Source: an uncultured Clostridia bacterium | GTDB lineage: Bacteria; Bacillota; Clostridia; Oscillospirales; Ruminococcaceae | Length of the DNA stretch: 30,753 nucleotides | Assembly (NCBI GenBank): GCA_945947715.1 | Contig: CAMEYZ010000002.1 | Location: forward strand, 1-30,753 | Reading direction: 5' to 3' | Shown: piece after piece, positions 13,713-21,233 of the stretch | Layout of the letters: each line of letters begins with the position of its first letter | Position numbering within the stretch: the first letter of the stretch is position 1 | Translations under genes and position numbers: made by a program | Notes under the pieces: model-generated | What the model saw: only the letters and a program-made list of their open reading frames with translations | The model's database searches: none | Told to the model about the DNA's origin: nothing

Positions 13713-15059
13713 ATGAGCAATTTCAACATTGACTCCCTCTATAACTCTTTTACGGAGAGCAACGTTATTAACCCTAAGTTTTTCGAGAAATACGGCGTTA
13801 AAAGAGGACTGAGAAATCCTGACGGCACAGGCGTTATGGCAGGTGTGACAAACATCTGTAATGTTCACGGATATGTTGTCAATGAAGGCGAAAAGCAGCC
13901 CTGCGAGGGCGAGCTTATCTTCCGCGGCTACAATATCAGGGAGCTTATCGGAAAAGCTGTGGCCGAGGACAGATTTGGTTATGAAGAGATCGTGTATCTT
14001 CTCCTGAGCGGAAAGCTTCCCACAAAGTCAGAGCTTGCGGATTTTTCGATGCTGCTCAGCGATAACCGTGCCCTTCCCAACTACTTCTTTGAGGATATGA
14101 TATTAAAGGCGCCCTCTAAGAATATCATGAACAAGCTTGCACGTTCAACTCTGGCTTTGTATTCCTATGATGATGACCCCGAGGAGGTCTCGGCTAAGCA
14201 TGAGATAGATACGGCAATTTCTCTTATCGCGAAGATGCCTGTTATCATGGTATCGGCGTATCAGGTCAAGAGAAGGTATTACTATGGCGAGTCCATGATA
14301 ATGCACCCTCTTATCGCAGGACAGTCCGCAGCGGAAAATATACTGTCCATTTTGCGTCCCGATAGATCGTTTACCCGTGATGAGGCGAAGCTTCTGGACC
14401 TTATGCTGATGCTCCACGCAGAGCATGGCGGCGGAAATAACTCCACCTTTACCACAAGAGTGCTGACCTCGTCGGGAACAGACCCCTATTCTACATATGC
14501 GGCAGCTATCGGCTCGCTGAAGGGTCCCCGTCACGGCGGCGCAAATCATAAGGTCATCGAGATGCAGAAGTGCGTCAAGGAAAACGTTCAGAACTGGGAG
14601 GACGAAGGCGAGGTAGCCGATTTCCTCCGGAAGATACTCCGCAAGGAGGCTGGCGATGGAAGCGGACTTATCTATGGTATGGGACATGCAGTATATACGC
14701 TGTCCGACCCGAGAGCGGTCATCCTTAAGGAATATGCGCGTTCCATGGCAGAGGGCACAGAGTTTGAGAAGGAATTCCACCTGCTGGAGAGCATCGAGCG
14801 GCTCACACCCGAGCTCTTTGAAGAGGAAAAGGGCAACGGCAAGGTAATGTGTGCGAATATCGACATGTACAGCGGATTTGTATACACAATGCTTGGAATC
14901 CCCGAGGACCTGTTCACGCCACTGTTTGCGGTATCGAGAATGGCGGGCTGGTGTGCGCATCGTTTTGAGGAGATATGCACAGGCAGAAGGATAATCCGTC
15001 CCGCATATAAGTCGGTGCTTAAGGAGAAGGAATATATCCCCCTTGATCAAAGAGGCTGA
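13713..15059 (+). CDS. Citrate synthase
   Basis: Condenses acetyl-CoA and oxaloacetate to citrate; in fermenters this serves glutamate synthesis through a partial TCA branch. The ATG at 13713 (MSNFNIDSLYNSF) is 9 bases from AAAGGA; another ATG at 13707 is too close to it. 448 residues. Family motifs: HAEHGGGNNSTF (H235, H238), GPRHGGAN with H274, and GMGHAVYTLSDPR with H325. These include the catalytic His pair; the catalytic Asp is expected in the C-terminal third. The long N-terminal extension (about 70 residues before FRGYNIREL) is typical of clostridial types. Aconitase and isocitrate dehydrogenase are not adjacent. A 2-methylcitrate synthase is possible but less likely. Confidence 0.92.
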   Translation: MSNFNIDSLYNSFTESNVINPKFFEKYGVKRGLRNPDGTGVMAGVTNICNVHGYVVNEGEKQPCEGELIFRGYNIRELIGKAVAEDRFGYEEIVYLLLSGKLPTKSELADFSMLLSDNRALPNYFFEDMILKAPSKNIMNKLARSTLALYSYDDDPEEVSAKHEIDTAISLIAKMPVIMVSAYQVKRRYYYGESMIMHPLIAGQSAAENILSILRPDRSFTRDEAKLLDLMLMLHAEHGGGNNSTFTTRVLTSSGTDPYSTYAAAIGSLKGPRHGGANHKVIEMQKCVKENVQNWEDEGEVADFLRKILRKEAGDGSGLIYGMGHAVYTLSDPRAVILKEYARSMAEGTEFEKEFHLLESIERLTPELFEEEKGNGKVMCANIDMYSGFVYTMLGIPEDLFTPLFAVSRMAGWCAHRFEEICTGRRIIRPAYKSVLKEKEYIPLDQRG

Positions 15060-15069
15060 TTCATAATAA

Positions 15070-15116
15070 AAAACGGATAAGACGTCAGGCGTGAAAACCT
15101 GTGTCTTATCCGTTTT
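15070..15116. terminator. Bidirectional terminator after citrate synthase
   Basis: AAAACGGATAAGAC (15070-15083) and GTCTTATCCGTTTT (15103-15116) form a perfect 14-bp stem with A-run and T-run on opposite sides. It serves citrate synthase on + and the small unknown gene on -. Confidence 0.93.
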
Positions 15117-15128
15117 ATTATGCTCTGT

Positions 15129-15455
15129 TCAGGGAATTATAGAAACGCCGTCTCCGAAGAATGAATCGGGATAATCATCAGTGAGGGGAGCTGCGAGGTA
15201 GGTCTCTTCTATCCATTTGACCGCGTCGGCGTGGCCCTCCTCGGTGAGAGGATAGACCTTGCTTTCCACATTTTCGGATTTATCAATGCAGTTTTTTCCG
15301 AACCAGATATATACCGTCATATTTCCGTCCGACTTTGAAGGCACAATTTTATAGTTAAAGCTCTTGTCGTATTTGCCGCCGCTGTAGATACCTCCTTCGG
15401 AGAAAAGGAAAAATTTCGGTATTTCCATTATCTTTGAATATGACGATGATGCCAT
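15129..15455 (-). CDS. Hypothetical protein, 108 residues
   Basis: A soluble protein with no signal peptide or membrane helix. Features include KFFLFSEGGIYSGGKYDKSFNYKIVP, MTVYIWFGKNCID and a C-terminal HADAVKWIEETYLAAPL. The mix of aromatic beta-strands and one helix suggests a small alpha/beta fold. I recognise no family. AAGGAA lies 9 bases before the ATG. It follows the cysteine desulfurase gene by 67 bases, with a hairpin (15479-15507) between them, and may be in the same transcript; it ends at a strong terminator. Confidence 0.75.
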   Translation of the reverse strand: MASSSYSKIMEIPKFFLFSEGGIYSGGKYDKSFNYKIVPSKSDGNMTVYIWFGKNCIDKSENVESKVYPLTEEGHADAVKWIEETYLAAPLTDDYPDSFFGDGVSIIP

Positions 15456-15478
15456 GGTTATCTGTTCCTTTCTTTTTG

Positions 15479-15507
15479 CGATGTAAAGCGGATTTCTTTA
15501 CACATCG
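15479..15507 (-). repeat. Hairpin between the desulfurase and the small unknown gene
   Basis: CGATGTAAAG (15479-15488) pairs with CTTTA-CA-CATCG (15496-15507), with a 2-base bulge. There is no T-run on the - strand, so it may be an mRNA processing or stability element, not a terminator. Confidence 0.45.
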
Positions 15508-15522
15508 GCGAGTTTTGAGAGG

Positions 15523-16662
15523 TCATCTCGCCTTTGCCAGAGTATTATGCCCCTCTTCCAGCGCTTCAATCAGCGCGTCGATTTCCTGCTTTTCGGTTAT
15601 CCTGCTTATGGAGACTCTTATGGCACTGTCCGCCAGCCTGTCGCTGATGCCCATTGCTGTCAGCACCGAGCTATGCGCGCCCTTGGAGCATGCCGAGCCG
15701 CTGGATACGTATATATCCTTGCTCTCCAGAAAATGCAGCATTATCTCCGAGCGTATGCCCTCTACGGAGAAATTCGTGATGAATGGCGACTTGTTTTCTG
15801 CTGTGGAATTTATCGTCACAAAGGGGAGCTTTTTGAGCTTGCCATTGAGATATTCATTGATAGCCTCCGCATTTTCGTATGCGCTGTTCATGGTGGGCAT
15901 AAGAGCCCTGGCAGCTGCTCCGAATGCTGAAATAAGCGGAACAGACTCCGTTCCCGAGCGCATGCTCTTCTCCTGACCGCCGCCGTACATCAGTGGAGGT
16001 ATCTTCACGCCCTTTTTGGTGTACATCGCACCCACGCCCTTCAGCGCATGTACCTTGTGAGCGCTGACGGTGATAAAGTCCGCACACAGGTCGGAAGCCT
16101 TTATTGGGAGCTTTAAAAAGCCCTGTACTGCGTCGCAGTGAGTGAGACAGTCAGGATATGCACGCTTGACCGCAGAAAATATCTTTCTTACAGGATTTAT
16201 TGCGCCTGTTTCGTTATTTACCAGCATGCAGGAAGCAAGGAAGGTATTTCCGTCCACAGCGGAGATAAAGTCCTCCGCGGATATTTCGCCATTTCGCATA
16301 GGAGCTATCCGAACCACCTCAAAGCCGTGTTCTTCGAGATACTTTGCAGGCTTTGCGACGGAGGGGTGTTCAACTGCGGATATAACAATTTTCTTTTTGC
16401 GTTTGCCCAATTTTTCGGCTGCTCCGAAAAGTATGGTATTGTTGCACTCGGTAGCGCCCGATGTAAAGGTGATGCACTCAGGGTCGCACACAAGAGCGGC
16501 AGCTATAGCCTTTCGTGCATCGGTCACAGCATTTTCGGCGTCAAGGCCCATTCTATGCAGGCTGGACGGATTGCCGTAATTTTCCGCCATACATGAAAAG
16601 CAGGCGGAAATTGCCGGTTCGCATGGACGGGTAGTCGCTGCGTTGTCAAGATATATTTTCAT
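15523..16662 (-). CDS. Cysteine desulfurase (NifS/IscS family)
   Basis: PLP enzyme that takes sulfur from cysteine as an enzyme-bound persulfide for Fe-S clusters, thiolated tRNA or other cofactors. The start at 16662 is preferred because AAAGGA is 9 bases ahead; an ATG at 16671 abuts that site. 379 residues. LDNAATTRP is at the N-terminus, SGATECNN at 68-75, H99 stacks on PLP, D177 and Q180 contact the cofactor, K203 (SAHKVHALKG) forms the Schiff base, and C325 (SSGSACSKG) is the active-site Cys. The short loop with SSGSAC is typical of the NifS/IscS class. No iscU/nifU or thiI/mnmA gene is adjacent, so the sulfur acceptor is unknown. Confidence 0.93.
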   Translation of the reverse strand: MKIYLDNAATTRPCEPAISACFSCMAENYGNPSSLHRMGLDAENAVTDARKAIAAALVCDPECITFTSGATECNNTILFGAAEKLGKRKKKIVISAVEHPSVAKPAKYLEEHGFEVVRIAPMRNGEISAEDFISAVDGNTFLASCMLVNNETGAINPVRKIFSAVKRAYPDCLTHCDAVQGFLKLPIKASDLCADFITVSAHKVHALKGVGAMYTKKGVKIPPLMYGGGQEKSMRSGTESVPLISAFGAAARALMPTMNSAYENAEAINEYLNGKLKKLPFVTINSTAENKSPFITNFSVEGIRSEIMLHFLESKDIYVSSGSACSKGAHSSVLTAMGISDRLADSAIRVSISRITEKQEIDALIEALEEGHNTLAKAR

Positions 16663-16709
16663 TTTTATCATTCCTTTGGGTTGGCTTATCTGGTTTGTTG
16701 CTTGATTAT

Positions 16710-16821
16710 GGCTCGCTGTATTTTTTGACGGCTTGCGATTTAGATGAGATTGGCTGTTCGCTTTTGGTTCGCTGTATTTTCTGAACGGTTTTCGATTTAC
16801 ATGAGATTGGCTGTTCGCTTT
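16710..16821. repeat. 56-base direct tandem repeat, two copies
   Basis: Copy 1 (16710-16765) and copy 2 (16766-16821) both run from GGYTCGCTGTATTTT through CGATTTA and ATGAGATTGGCTGTTCGCTTT, with a handful of substitutions. The period is exactly 56, not a multiple of three, which argues against coding function. Confidence 0.85.
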
Positions 16822-16823
16822 CG

Positions 16824-16868
16824 GCGGAGCAGAGCTCCGCGCATTTGAGACGCTCCGCTGTCAAATGC
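16824..16868. repeat. Two adjacent perfect hairpins
   Basis: GCGGAGC-AGA-GCTCCGC (16824-16840) is followed at once by GCATTTGA (16841-16848) pairing with TCAAATGC (16861-16868). The loop of the second contains CGCTCCGC, a repeat of the first stem, so alternative pairing is possible. Confidence 0.7.
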
Positions 16869-16980
16869 AGCGCCGCCCGAATATTGCTTACTTTTCGTGA
16901 ATATTTGCTGTTTGCTTGCAGCCTTCCGCATTTTTTTACGGACGGCGCTTTATTACTGTTCGTTGATTCGGCTTTCGGGT

Positions 16981-17249
16981 ACTTCCGCGGGCAGATGTCA
17001 CATATGCTGAAAAACCCCAAACGCGGCAATGGCTGCGGGTCATCCCGCCTGGCGAACTTTTTGCTGCTGGGTTACTGCTTATTTGCAGTTACTCTCAGCC
17101 TCAAACATTCCTTCGCTTGTTTCTTACTTCCGCGGCTTTATGTTGCCTAAGCTGAAAAACTCACAACGCGGCAACCGCTGTCGGGCGGACCCGACTGGCG
17201 AACTTTTTGCTGCTGGGTTACTGCACAGTAATTGTTACTCTCAGCCTAA
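16981..17249. repeat. Diverged ~120-base direct repeat, two copies
   Basis: Copy 1 (about 16981-17102) and copy 2 (about 17126-17249) share ACTTCCGCGG at the start, GCTGAAAAAC and AACGCGGCAA in the middle, then GGCGAACTTTTTGCTGCTGG followed by GTTACTGC, and ACTCTCAGCCT near the end. The offset is 145-146 bases. Between the conserved blocks they differ considerably, so the duplication is old or the blocks are selected. Confidence 0.8.
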
Positions 17250-17288
17250 AATGCTGCCACTTACTATTCACTATTCATTATTCACTAT

Positions 17289-18545
17289 TCACTCTTGATC
17301 CGCTTCCCCGCCGGGCTTATCTACCTTTATCAGCAACCGCTCAACATGGCTCTCGTCCGCTGACATTACCTTTACGGTGAAAATGCCGCTTTTGATTTCT
17401 TCGCCGGCTTCGGGGATACGTCCGAACAGCTCCAGCGCCCAGCCTCCTGCTGTGTTGCTGTCACTCTCTATGAGATTGCGGGGGATATCCATTTTATCCT
17501 CCATATCCCATAGGTTCAAAGACGCGTCCACCTCATACCATGAGCTGCCCAGCTCCACAAAGGAATGGTCCACCTCGTCGCTCTCGTCGTAGATATCGCC
17601 CACAAGCTCCTCGATGATGTCCTCCATGGTGATAATGCCGCTGGTGCCACCGTACTGGTCGTTGATAACGGCGATGTGCTGCTTTTGGCTCTGCATTTCG
17701 CGGAAGGCTTCGGATATGGTCATAAATTCCGTAAAGTGAAGTGCCTTCTGGATTATATTTTCGATGCTGCTCGGAGAGTCCTCCTCCGAAATGAGACGGA
17801 AAAAGTCCTTCTCGTTGATAATGCCGATGATATTGTCCAGATTTTCCTCGTAAACAGGCATTCTGGAGTAGCTCTCCGACAGGAATTTCTCTCGTATCTC
17901 GTCAATACTTGCGTCCTTTTCGACAGCGCATACTCTTACACGGGGCACAAGTATCTGTTCCACAGTCTTTTCGTCGAAATCAAGAGCACTGCGCACCAGG
18001 TCGCTTTCCTGCTCTTCGAGGACGCCCTCCTCTTCGATTTCGTTGATGATGTATTTCAGCTCGTCCTCAGTAACGCTGGGTGAATTGCCCTTGCTGTACA
18101 GCTTTGACACCGCCTTTTTCAGCAGCATGAACAGCGCTGACAGCGGGGTGAACAGTATGATAAGAAGGTTTAAGAAGCCTCCCATGGCAAGTGCCATTTT
18201 CTCGGCATTTTCCTTGGCGATGGTCTTGGGGAGTATCTCTCCGAAGATAAGCACCAGCACAGTCATTATCACCGTGGAGATACCCACTCCGCCGTCGCCA
18301 AAAAGGCGGGTGAAAATTATGGTCGCCAGTGATGACGAAAGGATATTGACGATATTGTTTCCGATGAGAATAGTAGTGAGTGCCTTATCGTATGTTTCAG
18401 CTATTTTAAGCGCTCTTGCAGCTCTCTTGTCGCCGTTGTCCGCATACGCTTTGAGCCTTATTTTGTTTACCGTCGAAAAGGTCGTTTCCGACGCCGAAAA
18501 AAAGGCCGAAAATACTAACAGAACAACTATGGCAGCATATTCCAT
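17289..18545 (-). CDS. CNNM/CorC-type transporter (DUF21, CBS pair, CorC_HlyC)
   Basis: 418-residue inner-membrane protein of the hemolysin-C/CorC/CNNM family, linked to Mg2+ or Co2+ export. The N-terminal CNNM (DUF21) domain spans about residues 1-170: FSASETTFSTVNKIRLK, GNNIVNI and FGEILPKTIA carry the family motifs, with about four membrane helices. A CBS pair follows (about 190-330), including MPVYEENLDNIIGIINEKDF and GGTSGIITMEDIIEELVGDI. The C-terminal CorC_HlyC domain (about 335-410) has EVDASLNLWDMEDKM and AGGWALELFGRIPEAGE. GGAGGAAAC precedes the ATG. It begins 48 bases after ppk, so both probably share a transcript. The name hemolysin is historical and implies no toxin activity. Confidence 0.93.
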   Translation of the reverse strand: MEYAAIVVLLVFSAFFSASETTFSTVNKIRLKAYADNGDKRAARALKIAETYDKALTTILIGNNIVNILSSSLATIIFTRLFGDGGVGISTVIMTVLVLIFGEILPKTIAKENAEKMALAMGGFLNLLIILFTPLSALFMLLKKAVSKLYSKGNSPSVTEDELKYIINEIEEEGVLEEQESDLVRSALDFDEKTVEQILVPRVRVCAVEKDASIDEIREKFLSESYSRMPVYEENLDNIIGIINEKDFFRLISEEDSPSSIENIIQKALHFTEFMTISEAFREMQSQKQHIAVINDQYGGTSGIITMEDIIEELVGDIYDESDEVDHSFVELGSSWYEVDASLNLWDMEDKMDIPRNLIESDSNTAGGWALELFGRIPEAGEEIKSGIFTVKVMSADESHVERLLIKVDKPGGEADQE

Positions 18546-18593
18546 TATATTATGTTTCCTCCAATAGAGATCAGTGTACGGCTGTCATCCGAT

Positions 18594-20720
18594 TCACTGA
18601 CATTTACTTTTTTTTATTTTTCTCACAGTTACCTTTACAGGCTTTTTAGCCTTGCTTTCCTCAGCGCGCCTGTATGCCTCTTCGATGAAGTATTCCTGAC
18701 AGCTGAGCTTTTCAGCAGCTGCAGCCTCAGGGTCTGCCTCGCAGCGGTACAGGTAATTTCCGTCAGGCAGCTGAAGCCTTGATTTTACGTTATCTTCCAG
18801 CATTATATTGAATATATTCAGTATACGTTTTTTGATAACGGGGTCGTTCACAGGAGCAGCTACCTCTACTCTGCGGAGAGTATTTCTTGTCATAAAGTCC
18901 GCCGAGGAGATGTAAAGCTTGGTCCTTTCGCCCCGTCCGAAGATGTATATTCGGGAATGCTCAAGATATCTGCCCACAATGCTTCTGACGGTGATATTTT
19001 CGGTATAGCCCTTTATCCCCGCCACCAGACAGCATATGCCGCGAATGACCATTTCCACCTTGACGCCCGCATTGGAAGCCTCGATAAGCTTGTCCATAAG
19101 AATCTTATCGGTCAGGGAATTGAGCTTAAGTCCGATGTATGCATTTTCTCCGCGCTTTGCCGCAGCTATTTCGAAGTCTATCATTTCGATTATGCGGTTC
19201 TGGAGACTCAAGGGAGCTACCAGCAGATAGCGTGTATTTTCAACAAGAGTTCCGATAGAAAGGGCATTGAAAACCGTGCCTGCCTCTGCTCCGATGTTCA
19301 TGTCAGCGGTCATAAGGGACAGGTCGGTATAAAGAGCAGAGGTCTTTTCGTTGTAGTTTCCTGTGCCTATCTGAGTGATGTACTGGAGCTCGCTGCCTGC
19401 TTTTCTGGTGATAAGCAGCAGCTTCGAGTGCACCTTAAGATTATGTGGACCGTATATTACCGTACAGCCTGCGTCCTCGAGGCGCTTTGACCAGCCGATG
19501 TTGTTTTCCTCGTCAAAGCGAGCTCTCAGCTCAACGAGAACAAAGACCTCCTTGCCGTTTTCTGCGGCGTTGATAAGAGCCTCGACTATCTTAGAGTTGG
19601 AAGCCACGCGATAAAGAGTTATCTTAATGGAAGCCACAGCGGGGTCGTTGGCTGCTTCATTCAGCAGAGCGATAAATGGCTTTATGCTCTCATAGGGGAA
19701 GGACAGCATAAGGTCGTGCTTTAATATCTGAGGGATTATCTTCTGATTCTTGTCAAAATCGGGGCTGTCCTGGGGACGGGCAGGCTTGTAGAACAGGTCG
19801 GGATATTTTATCTGGATAGCCCCCCTCAGCGGGAAGATAAAGGACAGATCGTCGGGAGTTTCAGAGCGGAACACCTGATTTGAACGCAGCTCCAGCTTAT
19901 TGCAGAGAAATTCAATAGCATCAAAGCCCAACTCCTTGGAGACCTCCAGTCTTACAGGAGAAAGCTTCTTGCGCTTTTTCAGCAGCTCCTCCATAACATC
20001 GCGGAGGTCCACGTCATGGTCATAGAGAGCCTCCTCCATGTTGATATCGGCGTTTCTGGTAACGCGGATTATACCCTTTGAAAGAACATTGTAATTTTCA
20101 AAGACCTGGCTTGCGTAGTGGAGGATAAGGTCCTCTGCCAGCATAAAGCGAATCTTTGTCTTAGCGGGGAGAAAAATAAGTCTTGAAAAGCTTCCGCTTG
20201 CGGCGATAAGTCCCATTTTCACAGAATTTTTCGCTTCAAGGTGAGCGGCGATATAGACAGCCTTATTGGCAAGGAAGGGGAAGGGGTGTCGCTTGTCCAC
20301 CACCTGAGGGCTTATGAGCGGACGAATCTCAGTATCGAAATATACAGAAAGATAGTCCTCCTCGTCCCGTGAAAGGTTGCTGAAATCCACCTGTTCAATA
20401 TCATATTCGGAGAGAGCCTTCATTATGCCCCGATAGGTATTGTCCCGGGCAGGGATAAGCTCGCCGACACGCTTGTATATCTCGTCAAGCTGTTCGCCTG
20501 CGGTCATGCCGGTTTTGTTTTCCTTATCCTCGGAGTTTACGAGGGTCTGGTCGTAAAGGGAGCCCACTCTTATCATAAAGAACTCGTCGAGATTTGTCTG
20601 ATAGATAGATGCGAAAAGCAGTCTTTCGCCCAGAGGAACAGAGCTATCCTGTGCCTCTTCCATAACTCTTTCGTTGAATTTCAGCCAGCTAAGCTCGCGG
20701 TTATCATAACATTTGTACAT
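18594..20720 (-). CDS. ppk1: Polyphosphate kinase 1
   Basis: Reversibly transfers the terminal phosphate of ATP to polyphosphate. 708 residues, normal for PPK1. The N-terminal domain opens with NRELSWLKFNERV (7-19). The phospholipase-D-like catalytic halves hold the two essential histidines: H431 in YGPHNLKVHSKLLLI, the autophosphorylated residue, and H588 in LEHSRIYIFGRG. GNYNEKTSALYTDLSLM and SADFMTRNTLRRVEVAAPV are family motifs. GGAGAG is 7 bases before the ATG. It is followed by the CNNM transporter gene; polyphosphate binds Mg2+ and other metals, so a link between them is possible but not shown. No ppx gene is adjacent. Confidence 0.96.
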   Translation of the reverse strand: MYKCYDNRELSWLKFNERVMEEAQDSSVPLGERLLFASIYQTNLDEFFMIRVGSLYDQTLVNSEDKENKTGMTAGEQLDEIYKRVGELIPARDNTYRGIMKALSEYDIEQVDFSNLSRDEEDYLSVYFDTEIRPLISPQVVDKRHPFPFLANKAVYIAAHLEAKNSVKMGLIAASGSFSRLIFLPAKTKIRFMLAEDLILHYASQVFENYNVLSKGIIRVTRNADINMEEALYDHDVDLRDVMEELLKKRKKLSPVRLEVSKELGFDAIEFLCNKLELRSNQVFRSETPDDLSFIFPLRGAIQIKYPDLFYKPARPQDSPDFDKNQKIIPQILKHDLMLSFPYESIKPFIALLNEAANDPAVASIKITLYRVASNSKIVEALINAAENGKEVFVLVELRARFDEENNIGWSKRLEDAGCTVIYGPHNLKVHSKLLLITRKAGSELQYITQIGTGNYNEKTSALYTDLSLMTADMNIGAEAGTVFNALSIGTLVENTRYLLVAPLSLQNRIIEMIDFEIAAAKRGENAYIGLKLNSLTDKILMDKLIEASNAGVKVEMVIRGICCLVAGIKGYTENITVRSIVGRYLEHSRIYIFGRGERTKLYISSADFMTRNTLRRVEVAAPVNDPVIKKRILNIFNIMLEDNVKSRLQLPDGNYLYRCEADPEAAAAEKLSCQEYFIEEAYRRAEESKAKKPVKVTVRKIKKSKCQ

Positions 20721-20747
20721 TTATTTTCTCTCCATTTATTTATCGCA

Positions 20748-20788
20748 AATGCGGACAGTTTTTCACATAAAGCAAAACTGTCCGCATT
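20748..20788 (-). terminator. Hairpin between the DUF4870-like gene and ppk1
   Basis: AATGCGGACAGTTTT (20748-20762) pairs perfectly with AAAACTGTCCGCATT (20774-20788), a 15-bp stem with an 11-base loop. A real T-run is missing on the - strand, so termination may be partial, letting some transcription enter ppk1. Confidence 0.65.
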
Positions 20789-20799
20789 GATGCTTTTCG

Positions 20800-21162
20800 T
20801 CACTTGATTATTTCAATAGTACCGATAATAGGCAGAGGCTTTCCCTGAGTTTCCTCTGTTGCAGCGTTTACGATGTTCCATATGACCAGGATAAGAGATA
20901 TTATGCCCAGTGCCCAGCCCACGATACCGCCTATCAGCCAGCCGAGAAGAGGTATCTTTCCGAGGATAGTTCCAATAAGACTGCTCACAGCACCAAACAG
21001 AAATACCAGACAGGACTGATTTGCTCTGAACCGCAGATATGTTGAATTTTTCAGATTTCCTGCGATACAGGGAATGAAAAACAGCACGGATATCACAGCC
21101 ATAAGTATGCCCAGGCCCTTATGTTCCCGCACGTCCTCCTGATCAAAAAACTGATTGTTCAT
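20800..21162 (-). CDS. DUF4870/Tic20-like small membrane protein
   Basis: 120 residues with about three membrane helices: GILMAVISVLFFIPCIAG (18-35), a second at about 50-68 and a third near 72-97. RFRANQSCLVFLFGAV resembles the (R)xHAxQ(A/S)L motif of the DUF4870/Tic20-like family, a group of small membrane proteins of unknown role in bacteria. AAAGGAAC precedes the ATG. It lies between serA and ppk1 on the same strand, separated from each by a hairpin. Confidence 0.75.
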   Translation of the reverse strand: MNNQFFDQEDVREHKGLGILMAVISVLFFIPCIAGNLKNSTYLRFRANQSCLVFLFGAVSSLIGTILGKIPLLGWLIGGIVGWALGIISLILVIWNIVNAATEETQGKPLPIIGTIEIIK

Positions 21163-21182
21163 ATTTATGTTCCTTTCTGAAA

Positions 21183-21208
21183 GAGCCTGCTCTATACCGA
21201 ACAGGCTC
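21183..21208 (-). terminator. Terminator after serA
   Basis: GAGCCTG (21183-21189) and CAGGCTC (21202-21208) form a 7-bp stem with a 12-base loop; on the - strand TTTC follows. Moderate strength, so read-through into the DUF4870-like gene is possible. Confidence 0.65.
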
Positions 21209-21233
21209 CAGTGCCTTAAATTGTCAATTGAAA

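Larger units (their letters stand above)
16663..17288. other. Non-coding spacer built of degenerate repeats
   Basis: About 620 bases between two - strand genes. Short frames exist but none has a ribosome site, and they read through the repeats in different frames. It holds a 56-base tandem repeat, two perfect hairpins, an old terminator-like GCCTTCCG...CGGACGGC, a 145-base-period duplication, and a final low-complexity tail of TATTCACT units (17258-17295). I see no transposase remnant. Confidence 0.7.

Noticed and set aside
16710..16821. CRISPR array
   Set aside because: Only two adjacent 56-base copies with no spacers of regular length and no cas genes in the window.
16706..17298. Open frames of 89-107 codons in the repeat spacer
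   Set aside because: They lack ribosome sites, overlap one another in different frames, and read through direct repeats whose periods are not multiples of three. The protein ends in translated TATTCACT low-complexity DNA.
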